From the NCBI GenBank assembly GCA_014361445.1, contig JACIVQ010000005.1, positions 1 through 49,318 on the forward strand: a stretch of 49,318 nt of DNA, in the 5' to 3' direction. The notes under the pieces are model-generated. The model searched no databases. It was not told the DNA's origin and saw only the letters and a list, made by a program, of their open reading frames with translations. The position numbers and the translations under genes are program-made. Within the stretch, counting starts at the first letter, position 1, and each line of letters opens with the position of its first letter. Source of the stretch: Methanosuratincolales archaeon (lineage in GTDB: Archaea > Thermoproteota > Methanomethylicia > Methanomethylicales > Methanomethylicaceae). Shown here piece by piece: positions 21,721 to 31,580 of the stretch.

Positions 21721-21940
21721 TGATTGAGTCAAACTGTCGCTCATCTTTTTTATTTATTTTTTAGTCCATGACGTGTTCTATTTTTTTAGAACGAAAGTTC
21801 CAATACCGGACCTATTACGCTCTTTTTTAGCGCCTCTGCCATACGGCTCACTGTTAAGTGGGCGTCTGCCGATAAAAGCCTTTGCACCCGCCTTTTGGTC
21901 TTTAAAGACAGGAGCGGAATTGGAGGGTTTGCTGGAGGTT

Positions 21941-21983
21941 GTGAGCTACCCATGCCTAAAGTCTGCAGGCTTCCTGCTTCAAT
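21941..21983 (-). mobile_element. IS605-type right-end/omegaRNA-like hairpin remnant (copy E)
   Basis: Minus strand: tgaagcaggaagcctgcagactttaggcatgggtagctcac, diverged version of the repeat 3' end. Confidence 0.5.
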
Positions 21984-22162
21984 GATGGAGCTTGCTGGTA
22001 TATGAATCAGCAGGGGCTCCGCCTCAGCAAGCGGATCATCCCCTTCATAACCAAGACCTAAAATGGCGAGTTATTCATTTTTTATGTTCTTGGTTTTATT
22101 AATTAAAAATAATCGCTTGGTTTTATCGAACACCCCACAGGCTCCTGCCGTAGAGTCAATTA

Positions 22163-24627
22163 GTGGGTATCATCGAGCCTTTTTTGGCTGCGGGGCTGGG
22201 GGACCCTTATGGTGAACTTTGCGCCCTTCCCCACTTCGGACTCGACCAAAAGGGGCCCGCCGTGGACCTCTGCGATCCTTTGGACCACCTTAAGCCCCCG
22301 CCCCATCCCCTTCGACTTGGTTGTGTAGAAGGGCTCGAAGATTTTGTCTATCTCTTATTTGCTCAGACCGCGCCCAGTGTCCTCCACCGAGAACAGCATG
22401 AAGCCTTCGTCGACCTTTGCCGACAGGGTCAGCGTCCCGCCGTTGGGCATAGCTTGGACCGCGTTGAAGATCAGGTTCACCAGCGCCCTGGCGATGAGCC
22501 GGGCGTCCACTTCGACCTCGGCCTCGGCTTCAGCCCCGCTCCACTCTCGACGTCCTTCACCACTTTGATGTTTCCAGGCACCTCCACCATGGAGAGAGTC
22601 TCATCTATTACCCCCGCGAGTCTTGTCCGCATCGGCTCGGCTTTCATCGGTCTCACTAGGTTCTGCAGATCCGAGACGATCTTGTTCATGTACTTCACGG
22701 CGCGTTCTATCCGGCGGATGCGTTTCTCCACTGGTGCCCCCTTCTTCAGGTTATCCCTGAGCAGGTATGTTGAATACACTACGGTCTGGAGGGGGTTGCG
22801 GAGGTCGTGCCCTACCATTAGGGCGGTCTCGCCTATCGCCGCCAGCCGCTCCTTCTCCAAGAGCGCTTTCGTCTTCTCCTCGACCATCCTCTCCAAATTT
22901 GCAGAGTATTTTTCTAGTTCAATTATTTTCTCTTCCAGTCTCCTCTCGAGCTCCTTCCTCTCGGTTATATCGATGGCCAGCTCGAACCTGACGGACCTCC
23001 CGTCCGGCCACTTTATCAGCCTATCGGTTAAGGCGTAGTGCCTCTTCAGCACCGGGTTGTAGTAGTCCCACCTGCAGACACCCTGCCTCAGCAGTATCTC
23101 GTTGGTGCAGAAACTGCAAGGCGCGTCCAGCCCCTGGAACTCGCGGTAGCACTTCCCGCCCACGGGGTCCCTCCCCAACAGATCGCGGAGGTACTTGTTG
23201 GCATAGAGCACCTCGTAAGTCTCAATATCTGTGACGTATATCGGCTCCTCAATACTCTCAAAGATCGCCACCACCTCATCGAACTCCTTCTTGGCCTTCT
23301 CCTCCAACAGGAAGCGTTGGATCGTGAGGGCGAAGTACCTCCCGACCTCCGAGGCCAGCTCCAAGTCTTCAGCTGTGTTCCCCCTCTTTATTGGCGACCA
23401 CGATCATGCCCATGAGCCTGTTATTCAGGACGGCGATGAACCTCTTTATCTCAATGTGGTTTGGGGGCATGGGCGGCGTCTGGGGAGGTGGTGGCGAGTT
23501 ACTGCAGACCGGCCTGAGGGTGTTCAGCACCCCGCTGAATATTTCGGGTACCTTCCCTGCTGGTCGGGCTTCAGCTCCATTATCTTCTTTAGCTCGCCCT
23601 CTGCGAGGCGGTAGAGTTCAAAGCCCCACCCTCTGAGTCTGCTACGCCCACCACGCTGTGCTTGGAACCGGTTACGTCCATGGCCTCTTCCAGGATGGTC
23701 CTCAACAGGTCGCCCACGGTTGTGCCTGGTGAGATGAGCGGCTCGTAAAGCCTTCTGACGATCCTGGCTTTTTTGAGTTCGAACTCAGCTTATGCATCTT
23801 CACCTTGTCGGTTATGTCCATTCCTATGGAGAGGATGGCGACGCTTTTGCCGTCGGCGCCCCTTATCGGCTTGTTGGACCAGTGTATCCAGACCCTCGTC
23901 CCGTCCTTCTTAACGTTCTCATTTATGTGGGAGACATACTTCTCCTCGTTTTTGAAGATCTCCTTGACGAGGTTGCTCAGGTCCCTTCCCGTGCTTTCGG
24001 TCCTGGGCACGAAGGTCTCGTAGGCTGAGCCCCCCACAACCTCCTCCTCTGAGAAGCCGAAGAACTGCAGCCCGTACTTGTTCATCCAGAGCACTCTCCC
24101 CTCGGAGTCCCACTTGAATATTATCGACTTCGCGAGGTCGTCGAGCTCTTCGTACTTGACCTCAGACTCCCTGAGCGCTTCCGTGTGCTCGTCCACGAGC
24201 AGTTCAAGCAACTTGCCCTTCTCCCTCGCCTCCCTCGCCAAAGCCTCAAGCCTCGAAAGTATTTTGTTTATTGAGTTTGCGAGACCAACGACCTCCTTTC
24301 CGCCTGAGACGCTGATCCTCTGAGATCGCCAGTGGAGGTCATTTCGGCGAAGAACCTTTCGATCTCTCCCAGCGGCGAGAACGCCACCCTATTGACGAAT
24401 ATCGCGTAGAGGACAGAGAGCAGGGTCAAGGAGACGAGGATTGCCACGGTGTACCAAAAGAGGATGCCGCCGTCAATTACCCCCATGCTTGCAAGGTAGA
24501 AGAGGGGCGCTAATAAGGCTATTATTATAGTGATGAGGGTTAGGGCAAATCCTAAGATGAGTTTTATTTTTAATGAGAGCAACATGCTTTTTCTCCTTCT
24601 AATAGGGATGCGGAATTTATTCGACAT
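22163..24627 (-). pseudogene. PAS-containing membrane sensor histidine kinase, broken by several frameshifts and an in-frame stop
   Basis: Pieces 24627-24268 (TM/HAMP), 24241-23702 (PAS), 23364-22477 (PAS + HisKA GHDLRNPLQTV), then HATPase residues in other frames with TAA near 22350. Confidence 0.8.
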
Positions 24628-24884
24628 TAATGCTCAACCAACATTTTTCAAAATAATAAATAATATAACAGCTCGCGCAGATTTTCACGCGCACCAGCAG
24701 CGGTAATGGCTGCTAGGGCGGAGCAAAGGGGATTGAGCTTTGACGGAGGGCATGATGGGTTTCCAGGTCGAAGGTACGAGGAACCCGCAGCCGCGGAGGG
24801 CGCCAAGGGGATACCTCCAAAACTCTTTAATAGTATTAAAACTTGTTTTGATACGCTATAACCAGCCGAAGAGAATTAGAATGG

Positions 24885-25490
24885 ATGGATATTGATATGA
24901 AAATGGGAAAGACAGAGCACCGCCTGCTGACACACCAGACCGACCCTCCAACTAAAACCTCGGATGACAGGCGCGATAGCGAAAATCCCCGCGCCAGGGT
25001 GCTCGTGGTGGAGGCGGACCGCGGGGCGGCCGCGGACTTGAGCAACGCCATCGGCGCGGCGGGCTACGCGGTGGACGTCGTCGGGAGCGGGGCGGAGGCC
25101 ATCAGGCTGTCGCGGAGGCGCGTGTACTGGGTGGCGTTCGTCAGCGCGAGCCTGCCGGACATGGGGGGGATGGAGGTTATAAGGAGGCTGAAGAGGAGGG
25201 AGCCGAGGACGAGGAGTATAATTATGGCGGAGTCGCCGGGGGACGCGGCCAGGGCGCTCGACCTAGGGGCGGACTCCTACATGATCAAGCCAGCCGACGG
25301 AAGGCTGGCCGTTGCGCTCGTGAGGAGGCTGAGGGCGGAGAGGCTGAGGGAGGTGTTTGCGCTAGAGGAGAGGATGAGCAGGTACATAAAGGACAGGCTG
25401 GCCGAGCTGGGCCATGAAGAGGAAGACGAAGTGGAAGAAACAGAAGATGAAGATGAAGGTAAAGACAAAGACGAAGACCACGCGGGTTAG
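24885..25490 (+). CDS. Receiver-like (CheY-fold) protein lacking the phospho-acceptor Asp, acidic C-terminal tail
   Basis: ARVLVVEADRGAAADLSNAIGAAGYAV...WVAFVSASLPDMGGMEVIRRL...SYMIKPADGR; tail EEEDEVEETEDEDEGKDKDED. Confidence 0.75.
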   Translation: MDIDMKMGKTEHRLLTHQTDPPTKTSDDRRDSENPRARVLVVEADRGAAADLSNAIGAAGYAVDVVGSGAEAIRLSRRRVYWVAFVSASLPDMGGMEVIRRLKRREPRTRSIIMAESPGDAARALDLGADSYMIKPADGRLAVALVRRLRAERLREVFALEERMSRYIKDRLAELGHEEEDEVEETEDEDEGKDKDEDHAG

Positions 25491-25655
25491 CCAGCTCTGA
25501 ATGCAGCTTTTTTGGCAAAATGGTCCAAGAGCCAAACGACCCCGCGGCTGCCAAATCACCATGAATTAGTCAAAAAACTTAAATTACCATGCTGTTATAG
25601 TATCAAGAACCTCATGATTGGCACGCCGACACCGGATGCCGGATGTAGGCAAATC

Positions 25656-25770
25656 GAGAGAGGAAGGGAAAGAGAAAGAGAATGGAAAGAATGGAAAGAA
25701 AGGAAGAGTAAAGGCGAAGGGAAAGGGAAAAAGAAAAGGAGAGAGGAAGAAGCAGGAACAAATCATGGTG
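25656..25770 (+). repeat. Polypurine low-complexity tract
   Basis: gagagaggaagggaaagagaaagagaatggaaagaatggaaag... nearly pure A/G for about 110 nt. Confidence 0.9.
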
Positions 25771-25993
25771 GGATCGAAAGGTGGTCTTCTTGGCCTCTTT
25801 GGGGGCAATTTTTACCTTCACTTTTACTTTTACTTTCGCCCAAACCTCTCTCCTCAAAATGGTCATACTTTCCCCAGTAATGGACATAATGCCCTGCGGA
25901 AAGGCCGTGCGGGAACCAATTTTAGCCAGTGCGGGTGCGGTAGAATTGGGGGGGCGGAAAGAGGGGGAAAGATTCGGCGGAGGGATGAGGTAA

Positions 25994-27751
25994 GTGGCAT
26001 TGAGCATGAGAAGGGGTGGAATGAAGGGAAAGGAGGGGCTCCATAATGGATGGGATATGGGCACGGGTAGTAATAACGGCAGGAATGGCGCTGACATTGT
26101 TGTTGGTGCTGACACTGTTACCAGCACCGGGACCAGCAACGCCGCAGCTAAAAACAGCGGCGTTTATACGGACACGGGCTACAACACGGGCGGCCACCTC
26201 TGCTACGCCGCCTCAGTGCCGAGGTGCGATTGCGGGGCGGAGTGCACGGTGAGCAACGGCGCCTGGGTCTGCCCCGCGTGCGGGCTCGTCCAGGAAGAGC
26301 CCGTCCTCTCCGTTCCAACGCTCTCGTCCGAACATTCAGCCCCCATCGAGAACACCGCCAAGACCCCCTCGGGGGCGACGTCTGCAAAGATCATGTTCCT
26401 AAGTCACAAGGTATGTGCCGCCGCCCGCCTCCCCCAGTCCGCCGCGTTGGAGATCGCGAGGACCGCGGCGCGCACCCCGCGCCCGCCCAAAGCCAACATG
26501 ATGCTCCACGTGCTCGCGGCCGCCATCCGCGTCACGAACTCCATGGGAGGGAAGTACGTCAGGACCACGGAGGAGTGGAAGCACATTATAGAGAAGATCG
26601 AGCTCCTCAGGACCGGGAGGGCGGGGCAGAATGGGGTAAGGCCCATCTCATACTGGGACGTGCTGAACTACATCAAGAGCGCATACGGACCCCGCGCGAA
26701 GGCGGCGTGGCCCAAGGCAAAGCCTAAACTTGAACTTGAATCTGATTTTGAATCTGAGCCTAAATCTGAGGACGAACTTGAGCCCGAGGTCGAGGTCGGG
26801 GTGAGGGGCGGAGCGGAGCTTGAAATAAGAGTCATACTCGAAGACGCGGGCGAGGACGCACCCAACGGCGGGCAGTCCCACTACTGGGAGCGCCTCAGAG
26901 CCCTCTCCTTTGACCCGAGGGCGGTTGCGCGCGCCTCTTACATCCTCCCGCGCCCGAAGACGCTGAACCAGGCCATCGCCGCCCTCCTCCTGGTCGGGGG
27001 AAGACCGCCGGAGGGACTCTTAGCTGAGGCCAGCCCGGACGCGGTGAAGAAGGCAATGAAGGGCCTGCCCGAGGAGCGGCCGAGCGCGAAGAGGCTGGAG
27101 ACGCTCCGAACGCTCGCCTCCATCTCTGAGAGCCTGGGGATGCCGCCGGGCGTGGAGAGGGAGGCGATAGGGCTGCTCTCGAGGTCGGGTGCACTCGGGA
27201 AGACCGCGGCCGCGGCGGCGCTCTACGTTGCCGCGGAGGGTAAGGAGTACAGGCTCCGCCAGGAGTGGGAACTCGCGCTCAGGCGCGCCGGGATAAGGAT
27301 GCCCCTCTACGATTTATTGGACTGCGCCAAGAAGAAGACGCGCCTCTTCAAGCCGAACGGCGCCAGCGCTGGCTGCCAGGTTTGCCTGCTGCGCCTCCAG
27401 AACGGCGCCAGGGCCAGAGAGGTCGAGAAGATCGTTGCCAGGCTCGGGGAGATCCTCGGGCTGAGGGAAGGGCAGATCAGGCACGCCGTCAGGTTCCTCG
27501 GGGAGGCCGTAAACGCGGGGAGGCTCCCGTCCACGCCACTAATAACGGCGCTGGCGTCCCTGACCGCCCTCGACTTCATCAGGGTCACGGACCCAGAGGT
27601 GAAGAAGCGCCTCGCGGACGCGGGCGTGAGGATAGGGCACAAGAGGCCGACGGACATACGCGCCAAGTGGGTGGAGCGGGCCGCGCTCGAACTGAAGGAC
27701 GGCTTTATAAAGAACTACGGGCTCGGCTGGGTGCGCGGCGAAGCTTATTAG
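25994..27751 (+). CDS. Large divergent TFB/TFIIB-like protein (zinc ribbon + cyclin-like helical region); start uncertain
   Basis: CDCGAECTVSNGAWVCPACGLVQEEPVLS zinc ribbon; downstream all-helical regions; low-complexity acidic linker. Confidence 0.55.
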   Translation: MALSMRRGGMKGKEGLHNGWDMGTGSNNGRNGADIVVGADTVTSTGTSNAAAKNSGVYTDTGYNTGGHLCYAASVPRCDCGAECTVSNGAWVCPACGLVQEEPVLSVPTLSSEHSAPIENTAKTPSGATSAKIMFLSHKVCAAARLPQSAALEIARTAARTPRPPKANMMLHVLAAAIRVTNSMGGKYVRTTEEWKHIIEKIELLRTGRAGQNGVRPISYWDVLNYIKSAYGPRAKAAWPKAKPKLELESDFESEPKSEDELEPEVEVGVRGGAELEIRVILEDAGEDAPNGGQSHYWERLRALSFDPRAVARASYILPRPKTLNQAIAALLLVGGRPPEGLLAEASPDAVKKAMKGLPEERPSAKRLETLRTLASISESLGMPPGVEREAIGLLSRSGALGKTAAAAALYVAAEGKEYRLRQEWELALRRAGIRMPLYDLLDCAKKKTRLFKPNGASAGCQVCLLRLQNGARAREVEKIVARLGEILGLREGQIRHAVRFLGEAVNAGRLPSTPLITALASLTALDFIRVTDPEVKKRLADAGVRIGHKRPTDIRAKWVERAALELKDGFIKNYGLGWVRGEAY

Positions 27752-27756
27752 CCAAG

Positions 27757-28116
27757 GTGGGGGCAGTGGAAAGCGCTAAGGCGGACAACGGGAAGGCGAA
27801 GGATAAGGATAATGGTAATGGTAAGGGCAAGGGCGATGGTAAGAATAAGGGCAGGTCGATAAGCCAAGCCGAGCTCTACGAGGCAGGTTTGCTGGGGATC
27901 GCGCAGGAGCGCCAGGGCAAGGACGGCGAGCCAGAGGTCTATGTCACCGTGTACGGGTCGGAGTACCTGGTCAAGAGGGCGCCGAAGGCGAAGGCGAACG
28001 GGAACGGCGACGCCAGGGAAGACCCTAGGAAGTACTTCTCCGAAGACCTGCTCATGGAGGCGGGTTATGGAGGTCCTGATCTCCACAGGCGTGACTTCGG
28101 CCTGCCCCATGCCTAG
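27757..28116 (+). CDS. Small charged protein whose C-terminus runs into a mini-element
   Basis: GTG start; GKAKDKDNGNGKGKGDGKNKG tract; last residues EAGYGGPDLHRRDFGLPHA lie in the repeat. Confidence 0.5.
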   Translation: MGAVESAKADNGKAKDKDNGNGKGKGDGKNKGRSISQAELYEAGLLGIAQERQGKDGEPEVYVTVYGSEYLVKRAPKAKANGNGDAREDPRKYFSEDLLMEAGYGGPDLHRRDFGLPHA

Positions 28117-28199
28117 CAAAATAACAATGAAAAAAGTGGAAATAAAAACGTTCGCCCTCATCCCACAGCTGGAGCACGGGATTTCCCGCTTACAATGTT
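28055..28199 (-). mobile_element. IS605-type mini-element fragment (copy B, left-end half, no RE hairpin)
   Basis: gcgggttatggaggtcctgatctccacaggcgtgacttcggcctgccccatgcctagcaaaataaca...gggatttcccgcttacaatgtt matches copies A and D. Confidence 0.75.
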
Positions 28200-28222
28200 A
28201 AAAGCTATCATTCCAGCTTAGG

Positions 28223-28990
28223 TCACTTGATTTCATTTTTTAACATCTCTTCGATCTGACGCGGCCAATCACAGATTATCCCAAACAAGTCCTTTATTGT
28301 ATCTGTTATCCCTCTTGATTCTAACCCTTTTTTTCTGACAGGAGAAAAGTGATGGTCGGTTGACGTTATATAGAAAGCTAATTTTTTCCCTTCCATCTGC
28401 TTGTAGACATTAAATAAATAGATTGCCTCAGCCAGTATGATTTTGTCTGTAGTCTCTGCTGGTTTTCTTAATAGGTTAGTAAGTTGTGAGTTTATGATCT
28501 CATCCTGCGTTTTATAGATGTCGAAGGCTAATTTTTTATAGCCTCTTGGGGCTGCTTCGGTTAGTAGGGTCGCAGGTTTTGGAAGATTTTGTGCCTTATC
28601 TTTTAAGTTTTCATACATTTCCGTTACCTTGACAAAATTTTTTGAAACTTCAAGGGGATCGACAGGTTCGCGCAGCATATATGATAGGATTTCTCTCAAT
28701 CTGTTTTCGCAGTAATCTAGGATTATAGATAGCATTTCGAAATCTAAGGATCTCTCAACCGTTCTCTGTAATTCCTGTTTAACAGCGTTCTGAAGCACGC
28801 GATATGCCTGCTCCTCAATTGTGGCAGTCACTATTCCTATGCGTTTAGTGAGGTGCTTCTTCACAAATCCGATTAAGCTCATTGACTGATCGAAGAAAGG
28901 GTGTTTTATCCTGAGTGAGAGTTCCTTCGAGACCATGAATGTTGAGGCCGCTATCAAGACACTCGTATCAAATAGAACTTTATGCTTCAA
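28223..28990 (-). CDS. PIN-domain-like protein
   Basis: VLFDTSVLIAAS, DKIILAEAIYLFNVYK, FYITSTDHHFSP: acidic residues spaced as in PIN nucleases. Confidence 0.65.
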   Translation of the reverse strand: MKHKVLFDTSVLIAASTFMVSKELSLRIKHPFFDQSMSLIGFVKKHLTKRIGIVTATIEEQAYRVLQNAVKQELQRTVERSLDFEMLSIILDYCENRLREILSYMLREPVDPLEVSKNFVKVTEMYENLKDKAQNLPKPATLLTEAAPRGYKKLAFDIYKTQDEIINSQLTNLLRKPAETTDKIILAEAIYLFNVYKQMEGKKLAFYITSTDHHFSPVRKKGLESRGITDTIKDLFGIICDWPRQIEEMLKNEIK

Positions 28991-29501
28991 TCAACATCAC
29001 TTGAAGGGTCTCCGCAAATCGGCTGAAGTGTTTTTTAAACTTTTCTTTATCTATTTTTGCAATCTCCTCTTCAGGTGATGGCATCATTGAAACTCTGTGC
29101 GCTATATTCCTTAACAACCTCAGCCTGTTTGATATAAATGATAATACTTCAGGGGTAATCGGCCGATCTCTCAGCGATAAAGTGGCTTCATATAATTCAC
29201 TCAGTATAGGGACAATCTCTATGGAATCGGATATTATATGGGGATTCTCTTTATTTTTTCTGGCCGTGATAAAGCGGTCCCTCATCTTTTCCAACACAAG
29301 GCGAGAATTTCTTGTTGAGTGATACAGCAGAAAGGAGGTATCAATGGGCAAATTTCTATTCTCAATCCAGAATAGTTCTGTTTCTTTACAATCTTTTATA
29401 AGATCATCTAAGATTTCAAGTACGGATATATCTACTACTTTAAGTTGCTCCATCCTCTCCAACTTCTCAATTAAAGCTACGAAATTACCCTTTTTTTCCA
29501 A
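28980..29501 (-). CDS. Helical partner of the PIN protein, unknown family
   Basis: ORF overlaps the start of the PIN gene by 11 nt, same strand. Confidence 0.6.
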   Translation of the reverse strand: MEKKGNFVALIEKLERMEQLKVVDISVLEILDDLIKDCKETELFWIENRNLPIDTSFLLYHSTRNSRLVLEKMRDRFITARKNKENPHIISDSIEIVPILSELYEATLSLRDRPITPEVLSFISNRLRLLRNIAHRVSMMPSPEEEIAKIDKEKFKKHFSRFAETLQVMLIEA

Positions 29502-29756
29502 GACACTTCCCCGCTAGATTTGAGGCGTTCTTTATTGTAAATCCGCAAATATTTAAACGAGGTTTTAATTATTTAACCATTATGGTCTTATGGGGGGCTT
29601 GTTTTTAATTTTTATGTGTTGATGTTTTAGCGAGTTTTATGTCTTTGGGGGTGCGCTGAGGTGTTGAGGGGCGTTAGGTGGGCGTCAGAAGCCTCATCAA
29701 GCTGCTCGACATGATTGTGGCGAGTTTTATGAGCATGTTAGGTGCAGGCGTGGTGA

Positions 29757-29885
29757 ACAGAAGGGGCCTTTGTTGCGGCGGCTAAGATGTTGAAGTTCGT
29801 CTGGTTTATGTTGATCCGTAGGGAGCCTTACCGGTCGAGGGATTCAAAGCTTGGGGAAAAGATTAAAAGGCTTTCGCGGTATTAG
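29757..29885 (+). pseudogene. Possible IS110-family transposase C-terminal remnant
   Basis: TEGAFVAAAKMLKFVWFMLIRREPYRSRDSKLGEKIKRLSRY* resembles the C-terminal tail of such transposases; no upstream ORF. Confidence 0.35.
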
Positions 29886-29971
29886 GCTGGTGGCTTATTA
29901 AACACTTTCTATGGTGGAATAGAGCCTAAAAGGGCAGCGAACACAAAACCGATGAAGCCTAACATAAAGGA

Positions 29972-30011
29972 AGAGCTGGAAGCTCCCGGCTTAAGCCGTG
30001 GAGAAGCTCAC
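29972..30011 (+). mobile_element. IS605-type right-end-like hairpin remnant (copy F)
   Basis: agagctggaagctcccggcttaagccgtggagaagctcac, diverged version of the consensus RE hairpin. Confidence 0.5.
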
Positions 30012-30061
30012 CAAATCTATTTAGAATAGAGTTAAATAGACCTGAAAGCGGATGAGTAGTC

Positions 30062-30832
30062 TTGGTTTATGATGCTGTAGAGCGGCATTTGGCTGTTGAG
30101 AAGCTTGTTACTTGTGTCTCAAGTGAGGGTATGGAGCGTAAGTATTATCGGTTTAGGCGTGCCCGATGGTATGGTGGGATAGTTACTGCGGACTGTGTTG
30201 GTTGCGGCTTGCTGTGCAGGTTTTGTTGGGTTTCTGATGAAGCTCTTCATCATCCCGTTGAGGCTGGGAGGTTTTACAGCGCCGAAACCGTTGCGAAAAT
30301 CATGGTGCAGATAGCCAGAAAGTATGGTTTGAGGCAACTTCGCCTAAGCGGGGGTGAACCCACCCTTGGAAAGGAACACTTGCTTGGGCTTCTTGAATTG
30401 TTAAGGGGAAGAGGCTACATATTTATTTTGGAAACGAATGGGATACCTTTAGCCTATGACGAAGGCTATGCCTCTCAGCTTTCGAGATACGATTTTGTCC
30501 ACGTAAGGGTTTCTCTAAAAGGCTGCAGTGAAGATGAATTTGCAACCCTGACCGGCGCCAAGCCCGAAAACTTCAAACTCCAATTGAACGCTTTAGAGAG
30601 ACTGGTTGAACACAAAGTGAGTTGCCACCCGTCTGTGATGGCTTCCTTTTCCACGAGGGAAAGCCTGCAAAAACTTGCTGAAAGGCTTGCTGGGATAGAC
30701 AGCAAGCTGGCGGAGGATTTAGAAGTTGAAGAACTCATTCTGTATCCACATGTAGAAAAGGAGATCCGGAAATACAGACTCAAGTACTACGTGGGGCACC
30801 CTCCCAACAAGGTCCCGCCGGAGCAAATATGA
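30062..30832 (+). CDS. Radical SAM protein
   Basis: CGLLCRFCW (CxxxCxxC) and LRLSGGEPTLGKEHLL. Confidence 0.85.
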   Translation: MVYDAVERHLAVEKLVTCVSSEGMERKYYRFRRARWYGGIVTADCVGCGLLCRFCWVSDEALHHPVEAGRFYSAETVAKIMVQIARKYGLRQLRLSGGEPTLGKEHLLGLLELLRGRGYIFILETNGIPLAYDEGYASQLSRYDFVHVRVSLKGCSEDEFATLTGAKPENFKLQLNALERLVEHKVSCHPSVMASFSTRESLQKLAERLAGIDSKLAEDLEVEELILYPHVEKEIRKYRLKYYVGHPPNKVPPEQI

Positions 30833-31250
30833 TTTTAGTTTTTCGGGGCGAAGCATATGTGGCTTAAACGCAAAGCAGACCAATCCCACCACGCTACGCA
30901 GAATACGTCACGGAGCTGGTGGGAATGGCTGAACTAGTAATAGCCTAAAATATTTTCTGGTCAACATTCAGAAGCCAATCACACAAATCACTAAAGCTTC
31001 GCTGCGGCTCTTCCCGTTCTTCTTGCTTCCATCTCAGGTAACCGCTTGATGCTATAATGCGGTCCTGGGTAATCGCAAGGATGCCTAATACTTCAAACTC
31101 ACCCTGAACCGATGAAAGATTTCCTATACCGCGCATGACAACATTGATCATTTTGGTCTTCTGCGTTTTTGAGTTCGAAGCAGTTTTGCCCGAAATCTTC
31201 TTTCCAAGCGAAACCACTTGTATAGAGCAAAACGCTTTCCAGCGGAGACC

Positions 31251-31379
31251 GAGACCTCCGTAACCCGCCTCCCATACTTGGTCTGCGGGAACGGTCTCGC
31301 CGAAGGAGGTCTCCGCTGTGGGGATCGAGTCTGGTCGGAGAAGCAGGAAGCCCACGGGCTTAATCCGTGGGCAGCTCAC
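31251..31379 (+). mobile_element. IS605-type mini-element fragment (copy C, right-end half with omegaRNA-like hairpin)
   Basis: gagacctccgtaacccgcctccc...ctccgctgtggggatcgagtctggtcggagaagcaggaagcccacgggcttaatccgtgggcagctcac. Confidence 0.75.
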
Positions 31380-31580
31380 ATCCTGTTCACTTTAACCAGT
31401 CTTCTCATCACAAATCCCAATAATGGACTTCAACTCATCTTCAAATGTTTCAATATTATTTCTCATGAGTCTTTAGGCCAGTTCTGAAATTTGTTATTGC
31501 GAAAAAGTTTATGTTTGATATAGGTTTGGTGCGTTAATTTTATATGCGGACTTTAAGTTACCCTATTTCGATGAAATGAA

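Noticed and set aside
22163-23038. Track ORF (291 aa, plus) as a real gene
   Set aside because: Antisense to the histidine kinase; composition arises from codon bias of the opposite strand.
27265-27756. 5' part of track ORF 27265-28116
   Set aside because: Out-of-frame shadow of the TFB-like gene; the real start is probably the GTG at 27757.
28055-31379. Copies B and C as two halves of one element separated by a simple inversion
   Set aside because: Orientation would fit, but both halves contain the same ~19-bp segment (gacctccrtaacccgcctc), so they are more simply two independent truncated copies.
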